A DNA stretch of 64,000 nt from JACPYF01 sp964348695. GTDB lineage: Bacteria; Patescibacteriota; Saccharimonadia; Saccharimonadales; Saccharimonadaceae. Under the pieces are notes generated by a model. It did no database searches. It was not told the origin of the DNA and saw only the letters and a list, made by a program, of their open reading frames with translations. A program made the position numbers and the translations under genes. Below, piece after piece: positions 19,235 through 26,885 of the stretch. Each line of letters starts with the position of its first letter. The stretch's first letter is position 1. The stretch covers positions 40,854 to 104,853 of the forward strand of contig CAYGDI010000003.1 of the NCBI GenBank assembly GCA_964348695.1. Direction: 5' to 3'.

Positions 19235-20467
19235 TTAACTTTGTTCACGAAGAGACTGTATAGGGTCTTTGAACGCAGCCCTAGTAGCGGGGCCAAGCCC
19301 AAAAATGATACCAACCGCTAGAGAGAGTCCAAGAGCGATTGCCATGACACCCAAACTCACTACTGGTGTTAGTCCAAGCATTAGCCCGATAAATAGCGAC
19401 AGTGCTATGGCAAGAATAATACCGATTATGCCGCCAAGTAGACTAACAATCAGCGCTTCGATGAGGAATTGCCACAAAATATGCTGGTTGCTCGCACCAA
19501 GACTCTTGCGGATACCAATTTCACGAGTTCTCTCAGCAACTCCGACAAGCATAATATTCATGATCCCAACACCCCCGACAATCAAAGAGATACCGGCTAC
19601 AATTGCTGTCAGGTTGGCGACGAAATGATAAAAGCTCTTTGAGATTGAGACAGCCTCTTGTCCCGTGAGTACCTGGAAATCTTTTTCACCATTATGTTGT
19701 GCCACGAGTGTGCTGGTGACTTTTTCTATAACTTTTTGCTGCGACGTTTTTGCTGCGGGGATAACTAAGATTTGTTGCAGCTGAGCAATACCTTGATTGA
19801 ATTTTTTACCGTCGTTTAGGTTGACAATTGCTGCATGATTGAGGTCGGTTCCGCTCAGGCCAATAGGTGTGTTTGTTTTTTGTAGGATACCGATTACAGT
19901 GTGTTCAACACCTCGCAGTTTAATCTTTTTGCCCAAAATTTGATCTGTGCCATACATGTCTATAGCGAGCTGTTGGCCGATAACAACGGTATCGTCGTTG
20001 GTCTCATCATCTAAAAATTGTCCATTGCTTGTTTTTAGTTTGAGAACGTCATCAAAACTAGGTGTTGTTGCTAGAATAGAGGCTTGTCTAGCCGAGTTTT
20101 GATTTTTGTCGATACTGCCGTTGATCAACATGAGCGGTGTTGCTGAACTGACAGAGCGTAGCTCAGATAGTTTTTTGAGATCGCGCTCTTGTAGCGTTGT
20201 TGTTGCGTAGGGCGCGATGGGGCTTGCGTTGAATAGTGTATCTAGAGATGAGGATTCGTTTTGGGAGCTTCCCGGTCGGATAACAACCATGTTGTTGTCT
20301 AGATTGTTGACTAGATTTACATGGGACTGTCGGACACTTTCGCCGAGCGACAATATCAATGTGATACTTGTGACTCCGATAATAATACCAAGCATCGTGA
20401 GGTTGGTGCGTGTTCTTGCACTTTTGAGACTAGTGATGGCAATCATCGCATTTGTGAGTAGTATCAT
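19235..20467 (-). CDS. MacB/FtsX-type ABC transporter permease
   Basis: 410 residues. One membrane helix lies at ~15-45, followed by a large extracytoplasmic MacB-like domain (residues ~50-270), then three helices near 285-400, with the conserved VGVAERTREIGIRKSLGA coupling segment at ~310-330. This is the MacB_PCD plus FtsX topology of type VII ABC systems such as LolCDE and MacAB. Such systems use mechanotransmission to move lipoproteins, peptides or drugs rather than classical transport. Its start overlaps the stop of the upstream ATPase gene by ATGA, so the two are translationally coupled. The partner adaptor is not in the window. Confidence 0.85.
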   Translation of the reverse strand: MILLTNAMIAITSLKSARTRTNLTMLGIIIGVTSITLILSLGESVRQSHVNLVNNLDNNMVVIRPGSSQNESSSLDTLFNASPIAPYATTTLQERDLKKLSELRSVSSATPLMLINGSIDKNQNSARQASILATTPSFDDVLKLKTSNGQFLDDETNDDTVVIGQQLAIDMYGTDQILGKKIKLRGVEHTVIGILQKTNTPIGLSGTDLNHAAIVNLNDGKKFNQGIAQLQQILVIPAAKTSQQKVIEKVTSTLVAQHNGEKDFQVLTGQEAVSISKSFYHFVANLTAIVAGISLIVGGVGIMNIMLVGVAERTREIGIRKSLGASNQHILWQFLIEALIVSLLGGIIGIILAIALSLFIGLMLGLTPVVSLGVMAIALGLSLAVGIIFGLGPATRAAFKDPIQSLREQS

Positions 20468-21312
20468 GATGCTTTAACCTTCTTTTTTGTTTTTCTCGGG
20501 GTGTGTTTTTTTGGTTTGACCGTTTTTTTGGTTGCAACTTTCTTTTTCGCTGATGCTACTTTTCGACGTTTTGCACTGAGCGGTACTTTTGCGGTGAGAT
20601 CTGGTTTTTTGGTTGTTGTTTTGCTATCCGTACTGATTTTGCCATCGAGCATATAGATAATACGATCTGCATATGACGTGAGTCGTGAGTTGTGTGTCAC
20701 CATGATAATAGTGTTGCCGCGTTTGTGTATTTCACTCAGCTCTTGCATGATAATCTCGCTTGATCGGCTGTCGAGGTTGCCTGTTGGTTCATCTGCCAAT
20801 ATGATAGATGGTTGGTTGACCAGGGCTCTGGCTATCGCTACTCGTTGCATTTGTCCGCCGCTCAGCTGGTGAGGCATGTAGTATTCGCGGTTTTGTAAAT
20901 GGAATAATTTTAGTGCTTTTGATGCTGTTTGCAAACGTTTTGTATGAGTTTGTCCACTATAAATAAGTGGCAGCGCAACATTCTCTATCACTGTTTGACG
21001 TGGCAAGAGATTAAAACTTTGAAAAACAAAGCCTATTTGTTCGCGTCGTATCTGGGCACGTTTGTGCTGAGTGATAGACTCAACTGGCTCACCATCGAGA
21101 TCGTATTCGCCGCTCGTTGCTTTGTCTAGTAGACCTAATATATTGAGCAATGTTGTTTTACCGCAACCACTCGGTCCCATGATAGCGACAAACTCACCCT
21201 TGTTAATTGTGAGATCCATACCGTCCAGGGCAGTCGTAATTGCATCACCAAAACCGTAGTTTTTGTGTAAATCTTTCAGTTTTATCACCGGTGGTGGGGT
21301 TTTCGGTGTCAT
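20464..21312 (-). CDS. ABC transporter ATP-binding protein (LolD/MacB type)
   Basis: 282 residues. Walker A is GPSGCGKTT (residues ~45-54), the signature is LSGGQMQRVAIARAL and Walker B is IILADEPTGNLD, with a switch His in MVTHNS. This pattern is typical of the LolD/FtsE/MacB ATPase group. The last ~45 residues are a Lys/Thr/Ala-rich basic tail (KKKVATKKTVKPKKHTPRKT) absent from standard LolD. Similar tails occur on other proteins in this genome, such as S20. It pairs with the overlapping permease gene and energises it. Confidence 0.9.
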   Translation of the reverse strand: MTPKTPPPVIKLKDLHKNYGFGDAITTALDGMDLTINKGEFVAIMGPSGCGKTTLLNILGLLDKATSGEYDLDGEPVESITQHKRAQIRREQIGFVFQSFNLLPRQTVIENVALPLIYSGQTHTKRLQTASKALKLFHLQNREYYMPHQLSGGQMQRVAIARALVNQPSIILADEPTGNLDSRSSEIIMQELSEIHKRGNTIIMVTHNSRLTSYADRIIYMLDGKISTDSKTTTKKPDLTAKVPLSAKRRKVASAKKKVATKKTVKPKKHTPRKTKKKVKAS

Positions 21313-21408
21313 TAATATCTCGCAGTTTATTTATATGTAGTAGATTTTATTATAACTGGTTATCAACCTCTTATGCAATGAGAATTATATAGTGTAAATA
21401 ACAACTTG

Positions 21409-22215
21409 CTAGGTTTGAAGTAGTGATTTCATTTGTTTCGCTATAAGTTTTGTTGCGAAAACAGGGTTCAAGCGGTATAGTCGGTTCATCATTTTTGAAT
21501 CTTTGCCTACAAATATCTGTGGCTTGTTTTTCTCGATACCTTTGACGATGATCTCTGCTGCTACGTCTGCGGAAAGCATGTTGAATTTTTTTGACTGTTC
21601 TGTGGCGCCTGTAGGCATAGTGACGCCTGAATTTTGTGTGATGTTAGTCTGGGTGGCGCCCGGGAATACAATAGATACATTGACAGGTGTGTCCAGGAGT
21701 TCGGCATACAAACCTTCTGTGAGTAATTTAACAGCTGCTTTTGAAGCACCGTAAATACTTTGCCCAGGCACAGGTAGGAAGCCACCCATACTAGAGACAT
21801 TGACGATGTATGCCTCGGGCCGCTTTAGCAAATGCGGTAGAAATGCTTTAGTCATATACAGTGTTCCGTAAAAGTTGATATTGAATACCTTCTCTATAGA
21901 GGAATATTCGAGATCATTGACTGTTACAAACGGCTGTATGATACCTGCGTTATTGATGATAGCGTCGATGGATCGGTGTTGTGCCAATACTGCATCTGGA
22001 AGGTTTTTTACAGATTTTTTGTCTGATATGTCGACGACATGGGTGCTGAGGTGTTTGTTTTTTGTACCAACAGTATCTGTGAGTTGCAACAGAGTTTTTT
22101 CATGGACATCTACTGCCGCAACTTTCGCGCCTTTTGCTAGAAGAGCGAGGACGAGTGCTTTACCAATACCGCTCCCGGCTCCTGTGACGACAAACGCTTT
22201 GTTAGATATACCCAT
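21409..22215 (-). CDS. Short-chain dehydrogenase/reductase
   Basis: 268 residues from ATG 22215. TATAAT ends seven bases upstream, making this a leaderless-type start; the longer frame upstream contains the promoter and is not coding. The classical SDR motifs are in order: TGxxxGIG (VTGAGSGIG, residues ~10-18), NNAG near 88, catalytic Ser in NVSSMGG and YxxxK in YGASKAAVK near 152-160. It would reduce or oxidise a carbonyl or alcohol using NAD(P)H. The substrate is unknown. Confidence 0.85.
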   Translation of the reverse strand: MGISNKAFVVTGAGSGIGKALVLALLAKGAKVAAVDVHEKTLLQLTDTVGTKNKHLSTHVVDISDKKSVKNLPDAVLAQHRSIDAIINNAGIIQPFVTVNDLEYSSIEKVFNINFYGTLYMTKAFLPHLLKRPEAYIVNVSSMGGFLPVPGQSIYGASKAAVKLLTEGLYAELLDTPVNVSIVFPGATQTNITQNSGVTMPTGATEQSKKFNMLSADVAAEIIVKGIEKNKPQIFVGKDSKMMNRLYRLNPVFATKLIAKQMKSLLQT

Positions 22216-22261
22216 ATTAGCTATTATACTCCAGTTGTAAGTATGAAAGTTTTTTAAATAA

Positions 22262-22280
22262 CCACAATTGTGGGTATACT
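22262..22280 (+). promoter_or_regulatory. Palindrome and -10 box of the 22288 gene
   Basis: The perfect palindrome CCACAATTGTGG (22262-22273) directly precedes TATACT (22275-22280). The ATG follows seven bases later. The palindrome is a candidate operator placed in the promoter spacer. Confidence 0.45.
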
Positions 22281-22287
22281 TATAGTT

Positions 22288-22629
22288 ATGAATGAAAAGA
22301 CACCTAAAAATCGGACACAAGAGCAGTCGGATGTTGCACCAGTCGGTAGTGAAGCGAGTCGAGAATCTGTATCCAATGGAGAAAATAGCACGCGACGTGG
22401 ACGTATCATTGCTAGACTTGCAATATTCTTTGAACGAGCGAGTATGGGTGGCAGCAGAATCTCTGATCGAGCAACTGAAAAAGCTCCAGATAGAAGCGAC
22501 TACTTTGTCTCTGGCCCTGGAGATGCAACCTTTAACGTTTCTTCTGAGGTTGCAGAAAAAATTGCAGCGAAAAATGGCGGTGAGTTACCTGACCATATTC
22601 GTATTAGAGAAGATCAATTAATAAATTAA
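22288..22629 (+). CDS. Hypothetical protein, 113 aa
   Basis: Start ATG 22288, seven bases after a TATACT box (leaderless type). The protein is polar, with a likely disordered N-terminal half (NEKTPKNRTQEQSDV) and a basic segment (RRGRIIARLAIFFERASMGG) that may form an amphipathic helix. No known motif. Its stop codon is followed immediately by a second copy of the tRNA-Ser 3' end (22630), so the gene may have been placed here or trimmed by an insertion event. Confidence 0.45.
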   Translation: MNEKTPKNRTQEQSDVAPVGSEASRESVSNGENSTRRGRIIARLAIFFERASMGGSRISDRATEKAPDRSDYFVSGPGDATFNVSSEVAEKIAAKNGGELPDHIRIREDQLIN

Positions 22630-22804
22630 TGGCGGAGAGAGAGGGATAGCGGCCTTCGGCCTTCTCCGCTCAGCCATGCTCGAAGCAAGCTTCTGCGCGT
22701 GACTTCGCTACACCGAACCTGGGTTCAAATCACTTTCGCGGGGAGAAAGTTTCGTAGTATATAAAATACACTACGAACTCTTCTCCTGGCGGAGAGAGAG
22801 GGAT
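22630..22804. repeat. 18-bp duplication of tRNA-Ser 3' end
   Basis: TGGCGGAGAGAGAGGGAT occurs at 22630-22647 and again at 22787-22804, where it is the 3' end (including CCA) of tRNA-Ser on the minus strand. The 139 bases between contain an imperfect inverted repeat, 22739-22786, pairing GGAGAA/GTT..CGTAGT with ACTACGAAC/TTCTCC. Such duplications are typical scars of site-specific integration at tRNA 3' ends. Confidence 0.7.
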
Positions 22805-22878
22805 TCGAACCCTCGATTGCGATTGCTCACAATACACGCTTTCCAAGCGTGCTCCTTCAACCACTCGGACACCTCTCC
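22787..22878 (-). tRNA. tRNA-Ser (anticodon GGA)
   Basis: 92 bases including an encoded CCA. Acceptor GGAGAGG pairs with the 3' TCTCTCC. The anticodon stem is CACGC/GCGTG with loop TTGGAAA, giving anticodon GGA (22844-22842). The T-arm carries GGTTCGAATCC, and the long variable arm is typical of serine tRNAs. It reads UCC/UCU codons. Its 3' end is duplicated at 22630-22647. Confidence 0.95.
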
Positions 22879-22903
22879 AAGTATATATATTGTAGCTTAG
22901 GTC

Positions 22904-22941
22904 AAAGAAAAACCCTCGATATCATCGTGACATCGAGGGTT
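22904..22941 (-). terminator. Intrinsic terminator of the LuxR-type gene
   Basis: On the minus strand, AACCCTCGAT, an 11-base loop, then ATCGAGGGTT (22941-22911), followed by a T-rich run. A strong GC-rich stem right after the stop codon. Confidence 0.85.
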
Positions 22942-23514
22942 GATCCTTAAGCTTTTGGAGGGTGAATGATTGAGCGACTCCCGCCGATCGCCACTGCATG
23001 GGTGCGTGTTTTGGCGTTGAGTTTCGCCAAAATCCGTTTCGTGTGAGTACGGATTGTCTCCGTTGAGAGTCCGAGCGCTGCTGCAACATCCTGCGTTGTT
23101 AAGCCATCTGCGTACATCTGCAGGATCTCTGCCTGACGGTCTGTCAGGGTGAGATCTGTCGCCTGCTGCTCACGCTCGAACGATGGGTCAATGAAATACT
23201 CACCGTTCATCAACTTTGCCATGGCGGCATGAATGACCTCGGTGCCGCTTGTCGCTAGGACAACAGCTTTTGGTCGAAGAACATTGTCACCGAAGACACG
23301 TGTCATCAGCTGGGGGTCGTCGAGCATCACCAGGTTGCCCCATTGAGTTTGGACGACGGTGTGCTGAGCATCTCGATCGATATTGACCGAAATATTCGAC
23401 GCATTGACCAAGTTCTTGGCCAGAATCGTCTTGATGCCATCTGCCAGTATTGGGTGGCTGCTTGTGATGATGACAGCTTGCTTTGACATCTACATTCCTG
23501 CTTTCTTAAGGATC
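22942..23514. repeat. 10-bp inverted repeats flanking the LuxR-type gene
   Basis: GATCCTTAAG at 22942-22951, overlapping the stop codon, and its reverse complement CTTAAGGATC at 23505-23514 in the 5' leader. The upstream copy resembles GTTAAGGATC at 30508-30517, before the J-domain gene. Confidence 0.5.
22947..23489 (-). CDS. LuxR/NarL-type transcriptional regulator
   Basis: 180 residues, ATG 23489. The C-terminal ~60 residues are a GerE/LuxR helix-turn-helix: LTDRQAEILQMYADGLTTQD, then VAAALGLSTETIRTHTKRIL, with the usual recognition-helix spacing. The N-terminal ~110 residues look like a degraded receiver domain (VIITSSHPILADGIKTIL), but I see no convincing phospho-acceptor Asp, so activation may not need a kinase. 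The coding DNA is GC-richer than its neighbours. It has its own promoter, hairpin leader and terminator and is flanked by 10-bp inverted repeats, like a self-contained cassette. Confidence 0.8.
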   Translation of the reverse strand: MSKQAVIITSSHPILADGIKTILAKNLVNASNISVNIDRDAQHTVVQTQWGNLVMLDDPQLMTRVFGDNVLRPKAVVLATSGTEVIHAAMAKLMNGEYFIDPSFEREQQATDLTLTDRQAEILQMYADGLTTQDVAAALGLSTETIRTHTKRILAKLNAKTRTHAVAIGGSRSIIHPPKA

Positions 23515-23515
23515 G

Positions 23516-23533
23516 TGTGGCGGATAGGCCACA
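23516..23533 (-). promoter_or_regulatory. Leader hairpin of the LuxR-type gene
   Basis: TGTGGC and GCCACA form a 6-bp stem with a 6-base loop in the ~80-base 5' leader, just upstream of the GATCCTTAAG motif that precedes the start codon by 15 bases. Confidence 0.5.
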
Positions 23534-23574
23534 ATGGACGAAATTTCAGTAGTTTACAAAAACTTCTATTTTAC

Positions 23575-23603
23575 ATTATAGCAAAATCATTGTAATAGAT
23601 CAA
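23575..23603 (-). promoter_or_regulatory. Promoter of the LuxR-type gene
   Basis: On the minus strand, TTGATC (23603-23598), a 17-base spacer, then TATAAT (23580-23575) preceded by TGC (extended -10). It partly lies inside the 3' end of nadD. Confidence 0.75.
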
Positions 23604-24168
23604 TAACTCTGAGCACTTCTTTTGGTAGAAGATGTTTGTATGGTTTGTTATTTGCTATAGCTTGACGAACCATAGTAGAACTCATCTCATCGGTCTTGAT
23701 ATCTATTAGCTGCGCTCGTGGAGGCAGGGTGGTCAGTTGTGCACCTGGTCTTGGTACAACGAGCATGTCGAGACTTTTGATTAGGTGTTGTCCTTTTGGC
23801 CAGCTCGGCATCGTCATGATAGAATCTGCACCAAATAGCCAAATAAATTCATGAAAAGGGTGCTTTTTTTGCAGCTGAGAAACTGTTTCGTAGGTATTTG
23901 TCTGGGTGTTAGTAACAAGTTCGCTAGTATGTAGGTGTATGTTTACAGATGGTGAAGCGACACTCCGTATAAGTGCCTGGCACATGGCGATACGCGTATC
24001 TATATCGATAGCTATGGTTTTGTCAGGTCTTTCGCCGCTAGGCATCAGCCAAATTTCTGCCTGAATCTTTTTGGCAATAGAGACAGTAGACTTCAGTATG
24101 GTCTGATGTGCTTTTGTTGGGGGGTTAAAAGCTCCGCCGTAGATGATAATTTTCTTTACTTTTTTCAT
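23587..24168 (-). CDS. nadD: Nicotinate-nucleotide adenylyltransferase NadD
   Basis: 193 residues from ATG 24168; GTG 24177 in frame is an alternative. The nucleotidyltransferase motif GGAFNPPTKAH is at the N-terminus and the SSTMVRQ motif (ISSTxxR class) near the C-terminus. NadD adenylates nicotinate mononucleotide to deamido-NAD, the step before NadE. It is divergent from nadE across a ~70-base region with an operator-like palindrome (24185-24205). Its length is normal. Confidence 0.9.
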   Translation of the reverse strand: MKKVKKIIIYGGAFNPPTKAHQTILKSTVSIAKKIQAEIWLMPSGERPDKTIAIDIDTRIAMCQALIRSVASPSVNIHLHTSELVTNTQTNTYETVSQLQKKHPFHEFIWLFGADSIMTMPSWPKGQHLIKSLDMLVVPRPGAQLTTLPPRAQLIDIKTDEMSSTMVRQAIANNKPYKHLLPKEVLRVIDLLQ

Positions 24169-24184
24169 TGACTTCACTTTCTAG

Positions 24185-24205
24185 TTAGTGTATATTAAAC
24201 ACTAT
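24185..24205. promoter_or_regulatory. Putative NrtR operator between nadD and nadE
   Basis: TTAGTGT, a 7-base spacer, then ACACTAT: an imperfect 21-base palindrome. The same layout and the first ten bases (TTAGTGTATA) recur over the pncA promoter at 32672-32692. It lies where it could control both divergent genes. Confidence 0.6.
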
Positions 24206-24239
24206 AAGGTATATTAATACTTTATGCAAGGAAAATATT

Positions 24240-26153
24240 ATGAAAGATAAAACTACCTACAATCCACAAAACGACTTCTTGAGAGTTGCTACTGCCACTC
24301 CTAAAGTCTATATTTCTAATTGTCAAAAAAATGCTGAAGAAATTATACATTTATACAAAGAAGCAGTGAACAAAAAAGTTGCTTTAGTAGTTTTCCCTGA
24401 GCTTTGCATAACAGGCTATAGCCTTGGCGATTTAGTTCAAAGAGGTGATTTGTTAGCTAGTGCCCTAAAAACTCTCGAAACACTTGCTAAACAAACTAGC
24501 AAAAAGAATACGGCTATGGTAGTTGGTTTGCCGGTTAGAGTGAACAACCAGTTATATAACTGTGCGGCAGTACTAGCTGGCGGAGAGGTAAAAGGACTTG
24601 TACCAAAACAGAATATGCCAAATTATAAGGAATTTTATGAGCAACGTTGGTACAGTACGTGGACAGGTGATAATACAGAAGTCACAGTAGGCGGTAAAAA
24701 AGTACCATTTGGTACTCGCCAGCTATTTAATATTGCCGATACTATTGTAGGTATAGAGATATGCGAAGATCTATGGATGCCCAATCCACCTTCTCAAGAC
24801 CTCGCGCTAAATGGTGCGCTTGTTATATGTAATCCTTCTGCGTCTCCTGAGATTGTTTCAAAGGGTGAGTATCGTCGTCAGCTAGTTACTAGTACATCTG
24901 CGCGACTTCTTGCAGGCTACGTATATGCCAGCGCCGAAGCTAGTGAATCTACAGCTGAAATTGTTATGAGTGGGCATAGCTTGATAGCTGAAGGTGGGCG
25001 ATTACTCGGGGAAAGGCAGCCTTTTGACGATGATGCGCCAAGATTGGTTATTGCTGATATCGACACAGCGCATCTAAAGCTCGATCGTACTCAGAATACA
25101 AATTTTACAAACGCTCATGACTACGAGGTTGTAGAGTGTGGCGGTACGAGGGCTCAGAAAGATTTTATAGGCTTTATTAACTCTGCACCGTTTGTTCCAA
25201 CAGGAGACAAAGCAAGACTGGATACAATACTAAATATACAAGCTCACGGCTTAAAAAAGCGTCTTGAGAGCCTTCCAACTGAGCAACAAAGAGTTATTCT
25301 TGGTTTGTCTGGTGGTCTAGATTCTACGCTTGCACTGCTTGTCGCAGTGAGAACTGCAAAGCTTTTATGTAGACCTGCTAAAAAATGTATTCATGCTATT
25401 ACTATGCCGAGTCATGCGAGTTCAAAGCGTACACAAACCAATGCTGAAAAATTAGCCAAAGCCCTAGGTATTGCGCACGAAATTATACCTATAGGAGAGC
25501 TGGCTAAAGATCAATTAATTGCACTCGGCCATGACGGTGAAAAAGAAGATATAGCTTACGAAAATGTCCAAGCACGACTACGTACGGCAATTCTTTTTAA
25601 CAAGGCCAATCAAATAGGCGGAGTTGTACTTGGTACAGGTGATTTAAGTGAAATCGCACTTGGCTGGTGTACATATAACGGCGATCATATGTCTGGCTAT
25701 AACGTCAATGCCAGCGTGCCAAAAACACTAGTACGATCCCTGGTAGCGCATGCAAGCGATCAGTTGAACAACAAAATAGCTCAAACCATATTGGAAGATA
25801 TTTTAAATACGCCAGTTTCTCCGGAACTTACTGGAAACAAAGCTGGTATTAGCCAAAAAACAGAGGATATTATCGGGCCATATGAACTACACGATTTCTT
25901 CCTGTATCATTTTATTAGATGGATGGAACCTGTGCCAAAGATACAATATATGGCTGAAAAGGCATTTGCAAAAAAATATTCCAAGACAGAGATAGCCAAA
26001 TGGCTCAAGGTGTTTGTTACTCGATTTTACGCAAACCAATGGAAGAGGCAGGCGGTACCTGATGGCCCAAAGGTGGGGACAGTTAGTCTGAGTCCGAAAG
26101 GTGATTGGCGTATGCCTCCGGATATCGACCGAGATGTTATACTAAATGTATGA
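24240..26153 (+). CDS. nadE: Glutamine-dependent NAD synthetase NadE
   Basis: 637 residues, ATG 24240 behind CAAGGAAAA. The N-terminal nitrilase-type glutaminase domain (residues ~15-290) has the Glu-Lys-Cys triad: Glu54 in FPELCITGYS, Lys123 in VPKQN and Cys175 in IEICEDLW. The C-terminal synthetase has the PP-loop SGGLDSTLAL near residue 357. It converts deamido-NAD to NAD with glutamine-derived ammonia. It follows nadD divergently and overlaps the downstream nrtR start as ATGA. Confidence 0.95.
   Translation: MKDKTTYNPQNDFLRVATATPKVYISNCQKNAEEIIHLYKEAVNKKVALVVFPELCITGYSLGDLVQRGDLLASALKTLETLAKQTSKKNTAMVVGLPVRVNNQLYNCAAVLAGGEVKGLVPKQNMPNYKEFYEQRWYSTWTGDNTEVTVGGKKVPFGTRQLFNIADTIVGIEICEDLWMPNPPSQDLALNGALVICNPSASPEIVSKGEYRRQLVTSTSARLLAGYVYASAEASESTAEIVMSGHSLIAEGGRLLGERQPFDDDAPRLVIADIDTAHLKLDRTQNTNFTNAHDYEVVECGGTRAQKDFIGFINSAPFVPTGDKARLDTILNIQAHGLKKRLESLPTEQQRVILGLSGGLDSTLALLVAVRTAKLLCRPAKKCIHAITMPSHASSKRTQTNAEKLAKALGIAHEIIPIGELAKDQLIALGHDGEKEDIAYENVQARLRTAILFNKANQIGGVVLGTGDLSEIALGWCTYNGDHMSGYNVNASVPKTLVRSLVAHASDQLNNKIAQTILEDILNTPVSPELTGNKAGISQKTEDIIGPYELHDFFLYHFIRWMEPVPKIQYMAEKAFAKKYSKTEIAKWLKVFVTRFYANQWKRQAVPDGPKVGTVSLSPKGDWRMPPDIDRDVILNV
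26138..26143 (+). promoter_or_regulatory. Internal -10 box before nrtR
   Basis: TGT-TATACT (extended -10) inside the last codons of nadE, with nrtR ATG six bases later. It could give an independent leaderless nrtR transcript. No good -35 box is present. Confidence 0.45.
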
Positions 26154-26830
26154 AATACACGAGTGAATATCAGGCCCCAACACTAACTGTTGATGCAGTG
26201 GTTTTTCAGATAATTGAAGAAAAGCTACAGGTGTTGCTTGTCAAACGTAGCAAAGAGCCCTTTAAGGATCTGCCGGCTTTGCCTGGCGGGTATAATCCTC
26301 AGGGTGAAACGACAAAAGATGCACTCAAACGTATCACACTACAAAAAGCTGGTGTTGATATAGACAAAGATCTTAAATATACAGAACAACTTTATACATT
26401 TGATACTGTGGCTCGCGATCCTCGGGGGCATGCAGTTTCAGTTTCTTACATGGGTTGCGGAAGAGAGGTTACACCAAAAAAATCAGCATCTGAGAGACCG
26501 TTTTTTGCAGCTGTCGATGAGCTGCCAGAACTGCCATATGACCACGGTGATATTATCATGTATGCGCGTGACCGTTTACGTTCGAAACTGACATACACAA
26601 ATGCCGTATATGCATTTTTACCGAGCAAATTTACACTGACACAGCTACAGCAAGTATATGAAATAATATTAGGAAAAGAGCTCGACAAGCGCAATTTTCG
26701 TAAAAAATTTCTCAGCCTAGGTTTGATACGAGAAACTGATGATATGTTTCGAGAGGGCGCACACCGTCCTGCACGTTTGTATGAATTTTCTAGTAAAAAA
26801 CTTACCTCACTTTCAAGAAGTTTTGACTGA
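26150..26830 (+). CDS. nrtR: NrtR-type Nudix transcriptional regulator of NAD metabolism
   Basis: 226 residues, ATG overlapping the nadE stop (ATGA). Residues ~10-140 are a Nudix fold, but the box GGYNPQGETTKDALKRITLQ lacks the catalytic RE..EE glutamates (RI..QK), so hydrolysis is unlikely. Residues ~150-226 form the winged-helix domain (TYTNAVYAFLPSKFTLTQLQ and KRNFRKKFLSLGLI) typical of NrtR. Such regulators bind ADP-ribose or NAD metabolites and repress NAD genes. The context fits: nadD, nadE, pncA and pncB nearby, with two matching operator-like palindromes. Confidence 0.85.
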   Translation: MKYTSEYQAPTLTVDAVVFQIIEEKLQVLLVKRSKEPFKDLPALPGGYNPQGETTKDALKRITLQKAGVDIDKDLKYTEQLYTFDTVARDPRGHAVSVSYMGCGREVTPKKSASERPFFAAVDELPELPYDHGDIIMYARDRLRSKLTYTNAVYAFLPSKFTLTQLQQVYEIILGKELDKRNFRKKFLSLGLIRETDDMFREGAHRPARLYEFSSKKLTSLSRSFD

Positions 26831-26845
26831 AAAATAGAATTTAAA

Positions 26846-26876
26846 AGCCCCCGATCTCGTTATGAAATCGGGGGCT
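26846..26876. terminator. Bidirectional terminator between nrtR and the purA-like gene
   Basis: AGCCCCCGAT pairs with ATCGGGGGCT across an 11-base loop. It is followed by GTTTTC on the plus strand and TTTTAAATT on the minus strand, so it can end both converging units. Confidence 0.9.
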
Positions 26877-26885
26877 GTTTTCTTC

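Noticed and set aside
22648..22786. Second tRNA or tRNA pseudogene between the 18-bp repeats
   Set aside because: A GGTTCAAAT-like stretch exists but no acceptor, anticodon or T stem can be drawn.
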